A program made the translations under genes and the position numbers. From NCBI GenBank assembly GCA_963666895.2, contig CAXXNS010000016.1, positions 186,001 through 250,000 of the forward strand: a stretch of DNA of 64,000 nucleotides, given 5' to 3'. Shown here one piece after another: positions 27,409 through 37,087 of the stretch (position 1 is its first letter; every line of letters starts with the position of its first letter). This stretch comes from G963666895 sp963666895 (GTDB lineage Bacteria > Desulfobacterota > Desulfovibrionia > Desulfovibrionales > Desulfovibrionaceae). A model generated the notes under the pieces. The model was not told the DNA's origin. It saw only the letters and a list, made by a program, of their open reading frames with translations, and searched no databases.

Positions 27409-28728
27409 CTATTCAGCTGGATCGGAATTGCGTAATCGTGGTTGTCCCGTCGTCTCCAGAACGTTTCGCCAGTAATTGGAATGGGTGTTGATGCGTTTCT
27501 TGCCGCGCGTGGCCAGGGTCAGCGGGATGTTGACGTAGCGGCCGTTCCAGATGCCGACCATCATGGCCGTGCGGCCGCTCATGGCCGCGTGCACGGAATG
27601 CGCGCCCAAAAACCCGCAATAGATGCGGTCCGTGGAATTGGCGGGCACGGAACGGATGATGTAGCTGGGGTCGATGTACTTGAGCGTGGTGTCCAGGCCC
27701 TTTTCGGAGAAGTGGGCCTTGATCTCGCGGATGAGCACCTTGGCCACGTCGCCCAGCACCGGGTTGCCCGAGGGGTCGGTGCGGCCGGTGAGCTCGGTCA
27801 GGTTCTGCCCGGCCCCCTCGGCCACCACGATGACCGCGTGGCCCTTGGCCGCCAGACGGGTCTCCAGGGCGGCCAGCAGGCCGTGCTCGCCCTGGATGTC
27901 GAAGTCCGCCTCGGGGATGAGCACGAAGTTCACGTCCCCGGAGGCCAGGGTGGCCTCGGCCGCGATGTAGCCGGCGTTGCGGCCCATGACCTTGACCATG
28001 CCGATGCCGTTGGGCGCGCCCAGGGCCTCGGTGTGGGCGCACTGGATGGCCTCGGCCGCCTTTTCCACGGCCGTGTCGAAGCCGAAGGTCTTGGCCACGA
28101 AGCCGATGTCGTTGTCGATGGTCTTGGGGATGCCGATGATGGCGATCTTGAGCTTGCGCTGCTTGATCTCCTTGGCCACGGCCGCGGCCGCGTGCATGGT
28201 CCCGTCCCCGCCGATCATGAACAAACAGGAGATGGACATGCGCTCCAGGGCGTCCACCACCTCCTCGGCCGACTGCGGGCCCCGGGAGGTGCCGAGCATG
28301 GTGCCGCCGAACTGGTGGATGTGGGTGACGTTGTCCGGGGTGAGCTCCAGCACCTCGTGCCCGTACTTGGGGATGAATCCCTGCAGGCCGTAGCGGATGC
28401 CGAAGAAGGTGGACACGCCGTAGTTGTAGAAGGCCTCGTAGACCATGCTGCGGATGACGTTGTTGATGCCCGGACAGAGCCCGCCGCAGGTGACCACGGC
28501 GCACTTGGTCTTGGAGGGGTCGAAGAAGATTTTCTTGCGCGGCCCGGCGTGCTCGAACACGGCGTGAGGGCCCTTGCCGGACAGGGCCTTGCGGTAGACC
28601 TCCACCTGGACGGCGTCGTTGTCCCCCACGAAGCGCTCGTAGCTCAGCGGGGAATCCACATTGGGCTTGCCCAGGTTGGGGACGGCTGTTTCCTTGGGCG
28701 TGACGGGCTTGAAGATATCCTTGGCCAT
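27409..28728 (-). CDS. 6-phosphofructokinase, probably ATP-dependent (plant/spirochaete-type)
   Basis: 439 residues. The core motifs are VTCGGLCPGINNVIRSMVY, FMIGGDGTMHAA, GIPKTIDNDIGF and VKVMGRNAGYIAAEA. In PPi-dependent enzymes the second motif reads GGDD; here it is GGDGT, with Lys in PKTIDND. This combination is known from ATP-using PFKs of the group X type. The enzyme phosphorylates fructose 6-phosphate in glycolysis. The start at 28728 has GAGGGAG upstream; the frame stays open far beyond it only as a shadow. Confidence 0.92.
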   Translation of the reverse strand: MAKDIFKPVTPKETAVPNLGKPNVDSPLSYERFVGDNDAVQVEVYRKALSGKGPHAVFEHAGPRKKIFFDPSKTKCAVVTCGGLCPGINNVIRSMVYEAFYNYGVSTFFGIRYGLQGFIPKYGHEVLELTPDNVTHIHQFGGTMLGTSRGPQSAEEVVDALERMSISCLFMIGGDGTMHAAAAVAKEIKQRKLKIAIIGIPKTIDNDIGFVAKTFGFDTAVEKAAEAIQCAHTEALGAPNGIGMVKVMGRNAGYIAAEATLASGDVNFVLIPEADFDIQGEHGLLAALETRLAAKGHAVIVVAEGAGQNLTELTGRTDPSGNPVLGDVAKVLIREIKAHFSEKGLDTTLKYIDPSYIIRSVPANSTDRIYCGFLGAHSVHAAMSGRTAMMVGIWNGRYVNIPLTLATRGKKRINTHSNYWRNVLETTGQPRLRNSDPAE

Positions 28729-28777
28729 GAACTCCCTCGCGTGAACCAGTGTATTCGGGCAAAGACCGCCCTTGTCG

Positions 28778-28789
28778 TCTTGCGCAAGA
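28778..28789. promoter_or_regulatory. Perfect 12-bp palindrome between pfk and hsp20
   Basis: TCTTGCGCAAGA lies in the 144-base divergent gap, where a regulator of either gene could bind. No regulator is identified. Confidence 0.3.
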
Positions 28790-28872
28790 TGGCTTATCCA
28801 CAACAATAGCCCGCAGGGAAAAAAATAACAAGGCGAGGCCCTGGCCGCGGGGCCCAAAAACATCAAAAGCCC

Positions 28873-29298
28873 ATGGCGAAACGGCACGTTCCACCCTGGA
28901 TCGGCCTCGGCGAACTCTTCGAGGCCAAAGAACGGCTCCGGGATCTCCGGCGCACCGGGGAAGGCTCGGCCTGCGGGGTCTGGACCCCGGCCACGGACGT
29001 GTACGAGACCACGGCCGGGTACGTCATCGAGATGGACCTGCCCGGCATCACCCAGAAAGACGTGGTCCTGGAGGTGACGGCAAACAGCCTGGCGGTCAGC
29101 GGCCAGCGGCCCCGGTCCGACGGACCGGCCGCGTCCTTCCACGCCCTGGAGCGCGACTGCGGCCCGTTCGCCCGCTCCTTCGGCATTCCCCGCGACGCCG
29201 ACCCCGAGGCCATCTCGGCCAGCATGAAGAACGGGGTCCTGACCATCTCCATCCCCCGCAAGGGCGCCGAGCCCAAACGGTCCATCCAGGTGGACTGA
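28873..29298 (+). CDS. Small heat-shock protein, Hsp20 family
   Basis: 141 residues. The alpha-crystallin domain spans about 35-135: TPATDVYETTAGYVIEMDLP, GITQKDVVLEVTANSLAVSG and the C-terminal ASMKNGVLTISIPRKG. A short C-terminal tail ends IQVD. It is an ATP-independent holdase that oligomerises in the cytoplasm. It heads a run of stress genes (htpX, DegP-like protease), which suggests shared proteotoxic-stress duty. Confidence 0.92.
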   Translation: MAKRHVPPWIGLGELFEAKERLRDLRRTGEGSACGVWTPATDVYETTAGYVIEMDLPGITQKDVVLEVTANSLAVSGQRPRSDGPAASFHALERDCGPFARSFGIPRDADPEAISASMKNGVLTISIPRKGAEPKRSIQVD

Positions 29299-29349
29299 TC
29301 CGGCCTTGGCCGCCTTGACTGCACGCGGCCGATCATTATTTTTCATCCC

Positions 29350-30198
29350 ATGACCAGCCAACTCAAGACCGCACTGCTCCTCATCCTGCTGACCGGGGTC
29401 TTCATGCTCCTGGGAGCGGCCATGGGCGGACGCGCGGGCCTGTTCGCGGCCCTGGGCATCGCTTTGGCCATGAACTTCCTGACCTACTGGTACTCGGACC
29501 GCATCGTACTCTCCATGTACAAGGCCCAGGAACTCTCACCCACGGACGCCCCGGCCCTGCACGCCATTGTCGAGGACCTGGCCCAACGCGCGGGCATCCC
29601 CAAGCCCCGCGTGGTCCTGGTGCCCCAGGACTCGCCCAACGCCTTCGCCACGGGCCGCAACCCGCACAAGGCCGTGGTGGCCGTGACCCGGGGCATCCTC
29701 AAGCTCATGCCCCCGGAGGAACTGCGCGGGGTCCTGGCCCACGAGATCGGGCACATCAAAAACCGCGACATCCTGATCCAGTCCGTGGCCGCGGTCCTGG
29801 CCACGGCCATCATGTTCCTGGGCAACATGCTGCGGTTCGCCGCCTTCTTCGGCGGAAGCCGCGACGACAACCGGGGCGGCAATCCCATCGCGGCCATTGC
29901 CCTGGCCATCCTGGCCCCCATCGCGGCCATGCTCATCCAGATGGCCATCTCCCGGTCCCGGGAATTCCTGGCCGACGCCACGGGCGCCGGGCTGGCCGGA
30001 GACCCCAAGCCCCTGGCCATGGCTTTGCAACGGTTGTCCAACGCGGCCAAGCAACTGCCCATGCAGGGGCACCCGGCCACGGAGAACCTGTTCATCGTCA
30101 ACCCCTTTTCCGGACGCGGCCTGGGCAACCTGTTCGCCACCCACCCGCCCGTTGAGGAGCGGGTGCGCCGTTTGCTGGCCATGAAAAAGGCCGCCTGA
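29350..30198 (+). CDS. htpX: Membrane zinc protease HtpX
   Basis: 282 residues, M48 family. Two N-terminal TM helices lie at about 6-45. The zinc motif is LAHEIGHIKNRD (HExxH near 136), followed by two further TM helices (IAAIALAILAPIAAMLIQMA). The third zinc ligand is the Glu in SRSREFLADATGA. The enzyme degrades misfolded inner-membrane proteins. It is 15 bases upstream of the DegP-like gene. Confidence 0.96.
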   Translation: MTSQLKTALLLILLTGVFMLLGAAMGGRAGLFAALGIALAMNFLTYWYSDRIVLSMYKAQELSPTDAPALHAIVEDLAQRAGIPKPRVVLVPQDSPNAFATGRNPHKAVVAVTRGILKLMPPEELRGVLAHEIGHIKNRDILIQSVAAVLATAIMFLGNMLRFAAFFGGSRDDNRGGNPIAAIALAILAPIAAMLIQMAISRSREFLADATGAGLAGDPKPLAMALQRLSNAAKQLPMQGHPATENLFIVNPFSGRGLGNLFATHPPVEERVRRLLAMKKAA

Positions 30199-30212
30199 CC
30201 CGGAGCAGAATC

Positions 30213-31523
<1,311 letters not shown>

Positions 31524-31530
31524 GGGACTC

Positions 31531-32181
31531 ATGAAGGGACAGCGGGCGTACTGGAACGGGCCCGGCGCGGCCAAGACCTTCACCACCCCGGTGCCCGTGG
31601 ACCTGCTGCAAGGCCGCCTGGACCTTGCCGACCCCATCCTGGAATACGGCTGCGGCTACGGCCGGGCCCTGGCCGAGCTGGCCCGAGCCGGGTTCAGCAA
31701 CCTGACCGGCGCGGACAGCGCCCGGGCCCTTGTCGAACGCGGCCGGACCGAACATCCGGGCCTGGACCTCAGAGTGGTCGAGCCGGGCAAGGCCCCGTTC
31801 CCGGACCATTCCTTCCGGGCCGCGCTCCTGCTGGCCGTGCTCACCTGCCTGCCCGACGACCGCGACCTGGAGGCCCTGGCAGCCGAGATGCGGCGGGTGC
31901 TCGCGCCCGGCGGCCTGCTCCTGGTCAACGACTTTCTGATCAACACGGACCCGGCCAGCCAAGAGCGCTACGCGCGCTACGCGGACGAACTCGGCCCCTA
32001 CGGAACCTTCCCCTATGGAACATTCAGGTTGCCGGACGGAGCCGTGGTGCGCCACTTCGCGCCGGAAACGCTGCGCGCGTTGTTCACGGGATGGGAAGAG
32101 TTGGCCTGGAACGAGGCCGTGTTCACGACCATGAACGGCCACCGGCGCCAGGGCGTGACCTGCCTGTTCCGCCGGGCCTGA
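31531..32181 (+). CDS. Class I SAM-dependent methyltransferase
   Basis: 216 residues. The SAM-binding motif I is ILEYGCGYGRALAELARAG, the acidic post-I region is LTGADSARALV, and RRVLAPGGLLLVNDF is motif III. The Tyr/Phe-rich C-terminal part probably defines the substrate. It lies 7 bases after the protease stop, so it is in the same operon. The substrate is unknown. Confidence 0.85.
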   Translation: MKGQRAYWNGPGAAKTFTTPVPVDLLQGRLDLADPILEYGCGYGRALAELARAGFSNLTGADSARALVERGRTEHPGLDLRVVEPGKAPFPDHSFRAALLLAVLTCLPDDRDLEALAAEMRRVLAPGGLLLVNDFLINTDPASQERYARYADELGPYGTFPYGTFRLPDGAVVRHFAPETLRALFTGWEELAWNEAVFTTMNGHRRQGVTCLFRRA

Positions 32182-32190
32182 CGAAACAGG

Positions 32191-32901
32191 CTATTTCGAT
32201 TCGATGGCGTCCAGCAGAACGCCGAACACCTCTTCCACGTTCAGGCTGGTGGTGTCCACCAGCACGGCGTCTCCGGCCGGGCGTAGCGGGGCCTCGGCCC
32301 GGTTGCGGTCCTGGTCGTCCCGGGCCCGCAGCACGGCCTCCAGCTCGGCCAGACCCGGAAGGTCGGCCCCCTGCTTGCCCATGGCCCGCAGCTGGCGGTG
32401 ACGCCGCTTGGCCCGCTCCTCGGGCGTGGCGTCCAGGAAGAACTTGCGGGTGGCGGACGGAAAGACCACCGTGCCCATGTCGCGGCCCTCGGCCACCAGG
32501 GACACACCGCCGCCCAGTTCCCGCTGGGCCCGGGTCAGGAAGCGCCGGACCACGGGCAGCACGGCCACGTTGGAGCCCCACATGCCCACTTCCTCGGTGC
32601 GGATCTCCTCGCCCAGAGCCACGTTGTTGACGCTGAGCACCGAATCCCCGCCCGCGCCGGACAGGCCGAAGACCAGCTTGCCCAGCCCGTCCCTGAGCTT
32701 GTCCTCGGGCCACTCCCAGCAGCCACGGCCCAGCCGGTGGGCCACGGCCCGGTACATGGCCCCGGTGTCCAGGTAGGCCACGCCCAGGTGCTCGGCCAGC
32801 CGCTTGGCCAGGGTGGTCTTGCCCACGCCGGCCGGTCCGTCCAGGGTCACCACCAGGGGAATGGCCGCCGGAGCGCCCAAATCAGTCCCTTGGCTAGTCA
32901 T
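32191..32901 (-). CDS. cmk: Cytidylate kinase
   Basis: 236 residues. The P-loop is LDGPAGVGKTTLAKRLAEHL, the CMP-binding region YLDTGAMYRAVAHR and the lid segment EGRDMGTVVFPSA...KFFLDATPEERAKRR. It phosphorylates CMP and dCMP. The ATG at 32901 overlaps the hisC stop by 8 bases, indicating translational coupling. A hisC-cmk pair also occurs in other deltaproteobacteria. Confidence 0.96.
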   Translation of the reverse strand: MTSQGTDLGAPAAIPLVVTLDGPAGVGKTTLAKRLAEHLGVAYLDTGAMYRAVAHRLGRGCWEWPEDKLRDGLGKLVFGLSGAGGDSVLSVNNVALGEEIRTEEVGMWGSNVAVLPVVRRFLTRAQRELGGGVSLVAEGRDMGTVVFPSATRKFFLDATPEERAKRRHRQLRAMGKQGADLPGLAELEAVLRARDDQDRNRAEAPLRPAGDAVLVDTTSLNVEEVFGVLLDAIESK

Positions 32902-34012
32902 GGAGCACCTCGCCCAGTTGGCTGATGAAAATCTCGTTCTCCTCGGCCTTGCCCACGCTGACCCGGATGTGGCCCGGCAGGCCGAAGCTCTTCAGGTGGC
33001 GGACAATGACCCCGCGCTTGAGCAGGGCCAGGCAGACCTCGCCCGCGTCGTGCCCGTTTGATGGGTCGGATGGGGGCGCGAACATGAGGAAGTTGGCCTT
33101 GCTCGGGGTCACGTCGCAGCCCAGTTTGGCCAATTCAGCGGACAGGTAGTCCCGCCCCTGGGCCACGGTCTCCAGGGTGGCCCGCAAAAAATGCTCGTCC
33201 TCCAGCGCGGCCAGCCCGGCCTCCTGGGCGGGCAGGTTGACCGTGAAGGGGATGCGGGCCTTGTTGACCTCCCCGGCCAGGCCCTGGGGCAGGATCATCC
33301 AGCCCAGGCGCAGCCCGGCCAATCCATAGGCCTTGGAAAAGGTGCGCATGACCACCAGGTTGTCGAACTCGTGGCTGCGGCGGATCAGGCTGGCCTGGTC
33401 GTCCGGACCGGCGAACTCGCCGTAGGCCTCGTCCACCACCAGGAGCGTCCCCTTGGGCAGGGACCGGGCCAGTTCGGCCTGGGCCTCGGGGCCCGCCGCC
33501 AAACCGGTGGGGTTGTCCGGGCTGGTCAGGAAGACCAGGGCCGTGTCCTTGTCCGCGGCCTGGGCCAGGCCTTGCACGGGCAGGGCCAGGTTCGGGCCGC
33601 GCGGAATCTCGCGCCACTCGACCCCGCAGAGCGCGGCCGTGAGCCTGTACATGGAAAAGGCGTTCTCGTAGCCGACCACGTTGGCCCGGCCGGGTTCGGC
33701 CGTGACCCGCAGCAGCAGGTCGATGCATTCGTCCGAGCCGTTGCCGATCACGATGCGCGACGGGTCCACGCCGTGGCGCTCGGCCAGGGCCCGGACCAGG
33801 GCCGGGGTGTGGTTGCGCGGGTACATGTGGCAGTGGTCCGCGAATCGGGCCAGCCGCTTCTGGGCCAGGGGCGGCGTGCCCAGGGGGTTCTCGTTGCTGG
33901 CCAGCTTGACCACGCGGGTCAGGCCGTAGGTCTCCTTGATCTCCTCGATGCTCTTGCCGGGCACGTAGGGATCAAAGTCCTGGATCACGGATCGGATGCG
34001 GTATGTGCTCAT
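32894..34012 (-). CDS. hisC: Histidinol-phosphate aminotransferase
   Basis: 372 residues, PLP fold type I. Motifs include KLASNENPLGTPP, YPRNHTPALVRALAERH, SPDNPTG, VVDEAYGEFAG and the PLP-Lys segment TFSKAYGLAGLRLGW. It transaminates histidinol phosphate in His synthesis. The ATG at 34012 is chosen; the open frame extends 29 codons upstream without a site. It is translationally coupled to cmk. Confidence 0.94.
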   Translation of the reverse strand: MSTYRIRSVIQDFDPYVPGKSIEEIKETYGLTRVVKLASNENPLGTPPLAQKRLARFADHCHMYPRNHTPALVRALAERHGVDPSRIVIGNGSDECIDLLLRVTAEPGRANVVGYENAFSMYRLTAALCGVEWREIPRGPNLALPVQGLAQAADKDTALVFLTSPDNPTGLAAGPEAQAELARSLPKGTLLVVDEAYGEFAGPDDQASLIRRSHEFDNLVVMRTFSKAYGLAGLRLGWMILPQGLAGEVNKARIPFTVNLPAQEAGLAALEDEHFLRATLETVAQGRDYLSAELAKLGCDVTPSKANFLMFAPPSDPSNGHDAGEVCLALLKRGVIVRHLKSFGLPGHIRVSVGKAEENEIFISQLGEVLHD

Positions 34013-34100
34013 GTCTGCTCGCTTTTCCGGGAGGACGGCCCCGGCCGGTCCTTGGTATGCCAAATCCGGTTCCCGGTAAAGCCCGCCCCGGGTACGCAAA

Positions 34101-34139
34101 GGCCCGGCCCCGGGACCGCAGCGGTCCGGGCCCGGGCCC
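34101..34139 (-). terminator. G+C-rich hairpin after the universal stress gene
   Basis: GGCCCGG..CCCGGGACC pairs with GGTCCGGG..CCGGGCC around a GCAGC loop. On the minus strand it follows the stress gene stop by about 20 bases, but only TTT follows the stem, so termination is uncertain. Confidence 0.5.
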
Positions 34140-34159
34140 CTCGCTGAAACAGGAACAGG

Positions 34160-34600
34160 TCAGGCAGGCCGGATCGTGACCACGGCGCACTTGGCCGACT
34201 TGACCACCTTCTCGGCCACGGAGCCGAACAGGATGCGGTCGATGCCGCGGCGGCCGTGGGTGCCCATGACGATCATGTCCACGCCCTCCTTCTCGGCCGC
34301 GCCCAGGATCTCCTCGGCCGCGTAGCCCGTGGCCACCTTGGCCGTGGCGTTGACGTCCGCGAAGTGCTCGGCCGCGAAGCCGTTCATGGTGTCCTCGGCG
34401 CCGGACACGATCTCGCCCACGAAATCGTCGATGGCGCTGGCCGGGACCTTGAAGCCCACGTACTGGGCCAGGGAGGGGGCCACGTACAGCACCAGGACCT
34501 CGGCGTTCAGGGCCTTGGCCAGGGTGGCGGCGTGGTCGGCCACGCGCGCGCTCTGCTCGGAGAAGTCGACCGCGCACAGTATCTTCTTGATATCAGCCAT
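34160..34600 (-). CDS. Universal stress protein (UspA family)
   Basis: 146 residues. It begins KKILCAVDFSEQSARVADHA and ends with the ATP-binding signature GTHGRRGIDRILFGSVAEKV (G-2x-G-9x-G-S), so it should bind ATP. The ATG at 34600 has GGAGG 5 bases upstream. It stands alone on the minus strand with a long upstream gap that carries an inverted repeat (34658-34679). Confidence 0.94.
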   Translation of the reverse strand: MADIKKILCAVDFSEQSARVADHAATLAKALNAEVLVLYVAPSLAQYVGFKVPASAIDDFVGEIVSGAEDTMNGFAAEHFADVNATAKVATGYAAEEILGAAEKEGVDMIVMGTHGRRGIDRILFGSVAEKVVKSAKCAVVTIRPA

Positions 34601-34657
34601 GAGAGCCTCCTTGTAAGTCCGGATCAGGTTCGATTTCACCGTAGCACAGTGGCCGTG

Positions 34658-34679
34658 CTTGTCCAGACCGTTGGACAAG
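34658..34679. promoter_or_regulatory. Inverted repeat upstream of the universal stress gene
   Basis: CTTGTCCA (34658-34665), a six-base spacer and TGGACAAG (34672-34679) form a perfect 8-bp dyad. It lies 58 bases before the stress gene start and 185 bases before the divergent gene at 34864. No T-run follows, so an operator is more likely than a terminator. Confidence 0.4.
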
Positions 34680-34814
34680 GGCCGCCCAGGGCGTGTATCC
34701 TGGACTTCAGGCGGGAAAGGACTGCCGCCAGGGCCTTTGGGCGGGCAAATCCTGCCGGGTGCGCTTCATGAACATTTTTTTGTATTTCGGATAATTGCGA
34801 GTCCCGCCCCCGGT

Positions 34815-34830
34815 TGGCAAAATCCTTGCA
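34815..34830 (+). promoter_or_regulatory. Sigma-54 promoter for the gene at 34864
   Basis: TGGCAAAATCCTTGCA has the -24 GG and -12 GC exactly 10 bases apart and matches TGGCAC-N5-TTGCA at almost every fixed position. The predicted start of transcription is near 34841, 23 bases before the ATG. In Desulfovibrio-type bacteria sigma-54 drives flagellar and metabolic genes through enhancer-binding activators. Confidence 0.78.
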
Positions 34831-34863
34831 CAATTCAGGGCAAACCAGGATGAGGAGTGTGTC

Positions 34864-35313
34864 ATGAAGATTCATCCTGACCATGTCGAGGGGATCCGAC
34901 CGGAACGGAAGGATCAGGTCGTCAAGCCAGGGTCGTCCGGCGAGTCCTTTGAGGACATGCTGGCCCAGGAGGTGTCCAACACCTCCGCGCAGGCCGCCGG
35001 GCAGTCGAGCCCGCCACCCCCGCTCATGGGCGTGGCCCCGGTCTCCGGGGTCAGCCTGGGCGAGGACGAGCAGGCCGCCGTGGCCGGCATGGAAGCGCTG
35101 CTGGACAAGTGGGAGGAGTATTCCGACCACCTGGCCGGCGGCTCGGAAAGCGGGCTCAAGGAGGCCTATGCCGCGCTCGAGGAGATCGAGACCGGCGTGG
35201 CCGAACTCCAGGGCAAGCTGCCCGACAACGCGGCGCTCCAATCCGTGGCCGACGAGCTGGACATCCTGTCCCGAACCGAGAAGATCAAGTTCAACCGGGG
35301 GGACTACCTCTGA
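34864..35313 (+). CDS. Hypothetical protein under sigma-54 control
   Basis: 149 residues. The N-terminal 65 are disordered, with a charged start, then Ser/Pro-rich. The C-terminal 80 are acidic helices (AVAGMEALLDKWEEYSDHLA, LKEAYAALEEIETGVAELQG). GAGGAG precedes the ATG, and a clear sigma-54 promoter lies 34 bases upstream. No family is recognised. The promoter type and the disordered/helical build recall small flagellar regulators such as FlgM, but sequence identity to FlgM is not evident. Confidence 0.7.
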   Translation: MKIHPDHVEGIRPERKDQVVKPGSSGESFEDMLAQEVSNTSAQAAGQSSPPPPLMGVAPVSGVSLGEDEQAAVAGMEALLDKWEEYSDHLAGGSESGLKEAYAALEEIETGVAELQGKLPDNAALQSVADELDILSRTEKIKFNRGDYL

Positions 35314-35885
35314 TCACCAGAGGCGGCCCCCCGGCCCTCGACTGAGAATGCGCCCAGGCGCGTGTACCGCGGACCCTGGGGCGAAAGCACGCTCTCAAAC
35401 AACACGAATTCCCTGACCTGAACGGGCGGCCACTGGGCCGCCCGGATCGTTTCCAGGACCCCTTTCCAGTCATCCCGCTCGGCCCGCTTGACCCTCCCCA
35501 GTGTCAGATGCGCCCTGAACGGCCGCGACTCGGGCTCGAATCCCAGCGGCGTGAGCGCCTGATCCACCAGACGGGCCAGGGCTCCGGCTTCCTCACCACC
35601 CTGAACCAAGCCGGTCCAGACCACCCGGGGACGCCGGGCGTCCGGGAAAAACCCGCCGCCTTCGGCCTGAAGCGTGAAGCCTGGCCAGTCCAGGCCGGAC
35701 AGGGCCTCGGCCATGCGGTCCGTCAGGCTCGGGTCCACGTCGCCCAGAAACTTGAGGGTCAGGTGCCAGTTGCCCGGTTTGGTCCAGCTCACCCGGGAGC
35801 GCAGGCCCCTGGCCAGCTTGCCCGTGAGCCGGGACAGGCCCTGCTGGTACTCCTCGGGCAGGGGCAGGGCCACGAACGCGCGCAT
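35304..35885 (-). CDS. thpR: RNA 2',3'-cyclic phosphodiesterase (2H family)
   Basis: 193 residues. The two HxTx motifs, HLTLKFLG (near 41) and HLTLGRVK (near 126), define the 2H phosphoesterase fold. It begins MRAFVALPLPEEYQQGL, the typical ThpR/LigT start. The enzyme opens 2',3'-cyclic phosphates on RNA ends. It starts 10 bases after the pncC stop, as part of the same minus-strand operon. The C-terminus overlaps the hypothetical gene at 34864 by 10 bases. Confidence 0.92.
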   Translation of the reverse strand: MRAFVALPLPEEYQQGLSRLTGKLARGLRSRVSWTKPGNWHLTLKFLGDVDPSLTDRMAEALSGLDWPGFTLQAEGGGFFPDARRPRVVWTGLVQGGEEAGALARLVDQALTPLGFEPESRPFRAHLTLGRVKRAERDDWKGVLETIRAAQWPPVQVREFVLFESVLSPQGPRYTRLGAFSVEGRGAASGDQR

Positions 35886-35895
35886 CAGGATTCCA

Positions 35896-36414
35896 TCACC
35901 GGGACTCGGCGGTCCGCAACAGACAGATCAGGGCCGTGCGCACCGTGGCCTCACGCACCGCGGCCCGGTCGCCCGAAAACTGGAACCGCTCGGCCAGGCT
36001 GCTCTCGGCCCAGGACCAGGCGATCCAGACCGTGCCCACGGGCTTGTCCGGCGTGCCCCCGCTGGGCCCGGCCACCCCGGACACGGCCACGGCCAGGTCC
36101 GCGCCCAGGGCCGTGCGCGCGCCACGGGCCATGGCCTGGACCACGGCCCGGCTCACGGCCCCGTGGGTGGTCAGGTCGGTGTGGGACACCCCGAGCAGGG
36201 ACTCCTTGGCCGAGTTGGCGTAGGCCACCACCCCGCCCAGGAACCACTCGGAGCTGCCCGGCACGTCGGTCAGGGCGCCCGCGATGAGCCCGCCGGTGCA
36301 GGACTCGGCCGTGGCCATGCGCCAGTCCCGCAGGGTCAGGGCCCGGCCCAGGCGGGCGGCCAAATCCTGGATCGAAAGGCCGTTCATGTCGTCGTTCATG
36401 GGTGTTGATACCAT
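35896..36414 (-). CDS. pncC: Nicotinamide-nucleotide amidohydrolase PncC (CinA C-terminal domain)
   Basis: 172 residues, a stand-alone CinA C-terminal domain. The conserved segments are ATAESCTGGLIAGALTDVPG, YANSAKESLLGV and AVSGVAGPSGGTPDKPVGTV. It deamidates NMN to NaMN in pyridine-nucleotide recycling. Three candidate ATGs (36414, 36399, 36387) have no strong ribosome binding site; the family start fits the later ones. It is cotranscribed with thpR. Confidence 0.92.
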   Translation of the reverse strand: MVSTPMNDDMNGLSIQDLAARLGRALTLRDWRMATAESCTGGLIAGALTDVPGSSEWFLGGVVAYANSAKESLLGVSHTDLTTHGAVSRAVVQAMARGARTALGADLAVAVSGVAGPSGGTPDKPVGTVWIAWSWAESSLAERFQFSGDRAAVREATVRTALICLLRTAESR

Positions 36415-36463
36415 CGGCCGCGTCCGCCTTGCAATAACCGGCCGCGCATCCTACACATCAAAC

Positions 36464-36952
36464 ATGGAACACCGGGATTGGAACATCTGGGCCAGGGCCA
36501 GGCGGCTCCTGGCCGTGCGCTACGCCACCACCTGGAACTGGGCCCTGGGCCACGTCGCCCTGGCCTGCCTGGGCCTGGCCCTGGTCCTGCGCTCACCCCG
36601 GCTCACGGCCACGGGCCTGGTCCTGCTGGCCGCCTGCCTGTTCAATCTGCGGATGCCTCCCTGCGACAGGGCCTGGCTGCTCCGGCCGCACGCGGCCCAG
36701 AAGGCCTGGCTGGACGCTCCCTGGACCGGGCGCAAGCGCGTCCAGGCCGCGCTGCTGGGCCTGGCCCTGGTCCTGGTTCTGGCCGTGCTCTGGTCCGGGA
36801 GGCTGGATTTGCTGGTGCTGCTGGCCGGAACCGCGGCCGTGTGGCGGGCCCATCGGTCCACCCGCAACCAGTTGCGATCCATCGCCCGGGACAAGGCATT
36901 GGACAAGCTCATGGAGCAGGGAAAGGACAAGCGGGCCGACAACGGCCCCTGA
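36464..36952 (+). CDS. Hypothetical membrane protein with paired TM helices
   Basis: 162 residues. Two helical hairpins lie at about 27-70 (WALGHVALACLGLALVL, LVLLAACLF) and 98-132 (AALLGLALVLVLAVLWSG, LLVLLAGTAAVW). Basic loops between and a charged cytoplasmic tail (KALDKLMEQGKDKRA) complete it. The ATG at 36464 is chosen; the frame is open upstream but lies opposite pncC. No family is recognised. Its end marks the last typical G+C-rich sequence before the A+T-rich serS arm. Confidence 0.6.
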   Translation: MEHRDWNIWARARRLLAVRYATTWNWALGHVALACLGLALVLRSPRLTATGLVLLAACLFNLRMPPCDRAWLLRPHAAQKAWLDAPWTGRKRVQAALLGLALVLVLAVLWSGRLDLLVLLAGTAAVWRAHRSTRNQLRSIARDKALDKLMEQGKDKRADNGP

Positions 36953-37087
36953 CCGGTCCCTGGTCGGCACAGGTGGACAATCCCGCAGCCACGGTGTACC
37001 TCTTTCGCCGCTAGAAGGTCGCTGTAACCCTTACTAACAGCACAGTGCTTCAAGCTAGAACAACTATACACTGTAAAGGTGATAATG

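Noticed and set aside
36990..37087. A mobile element inserted between the membrane gene and serS
   Set aside because: No terminal repeats, transposase or target duplication were seen, and the A+T-rich part itself encodes the SerRS arm.
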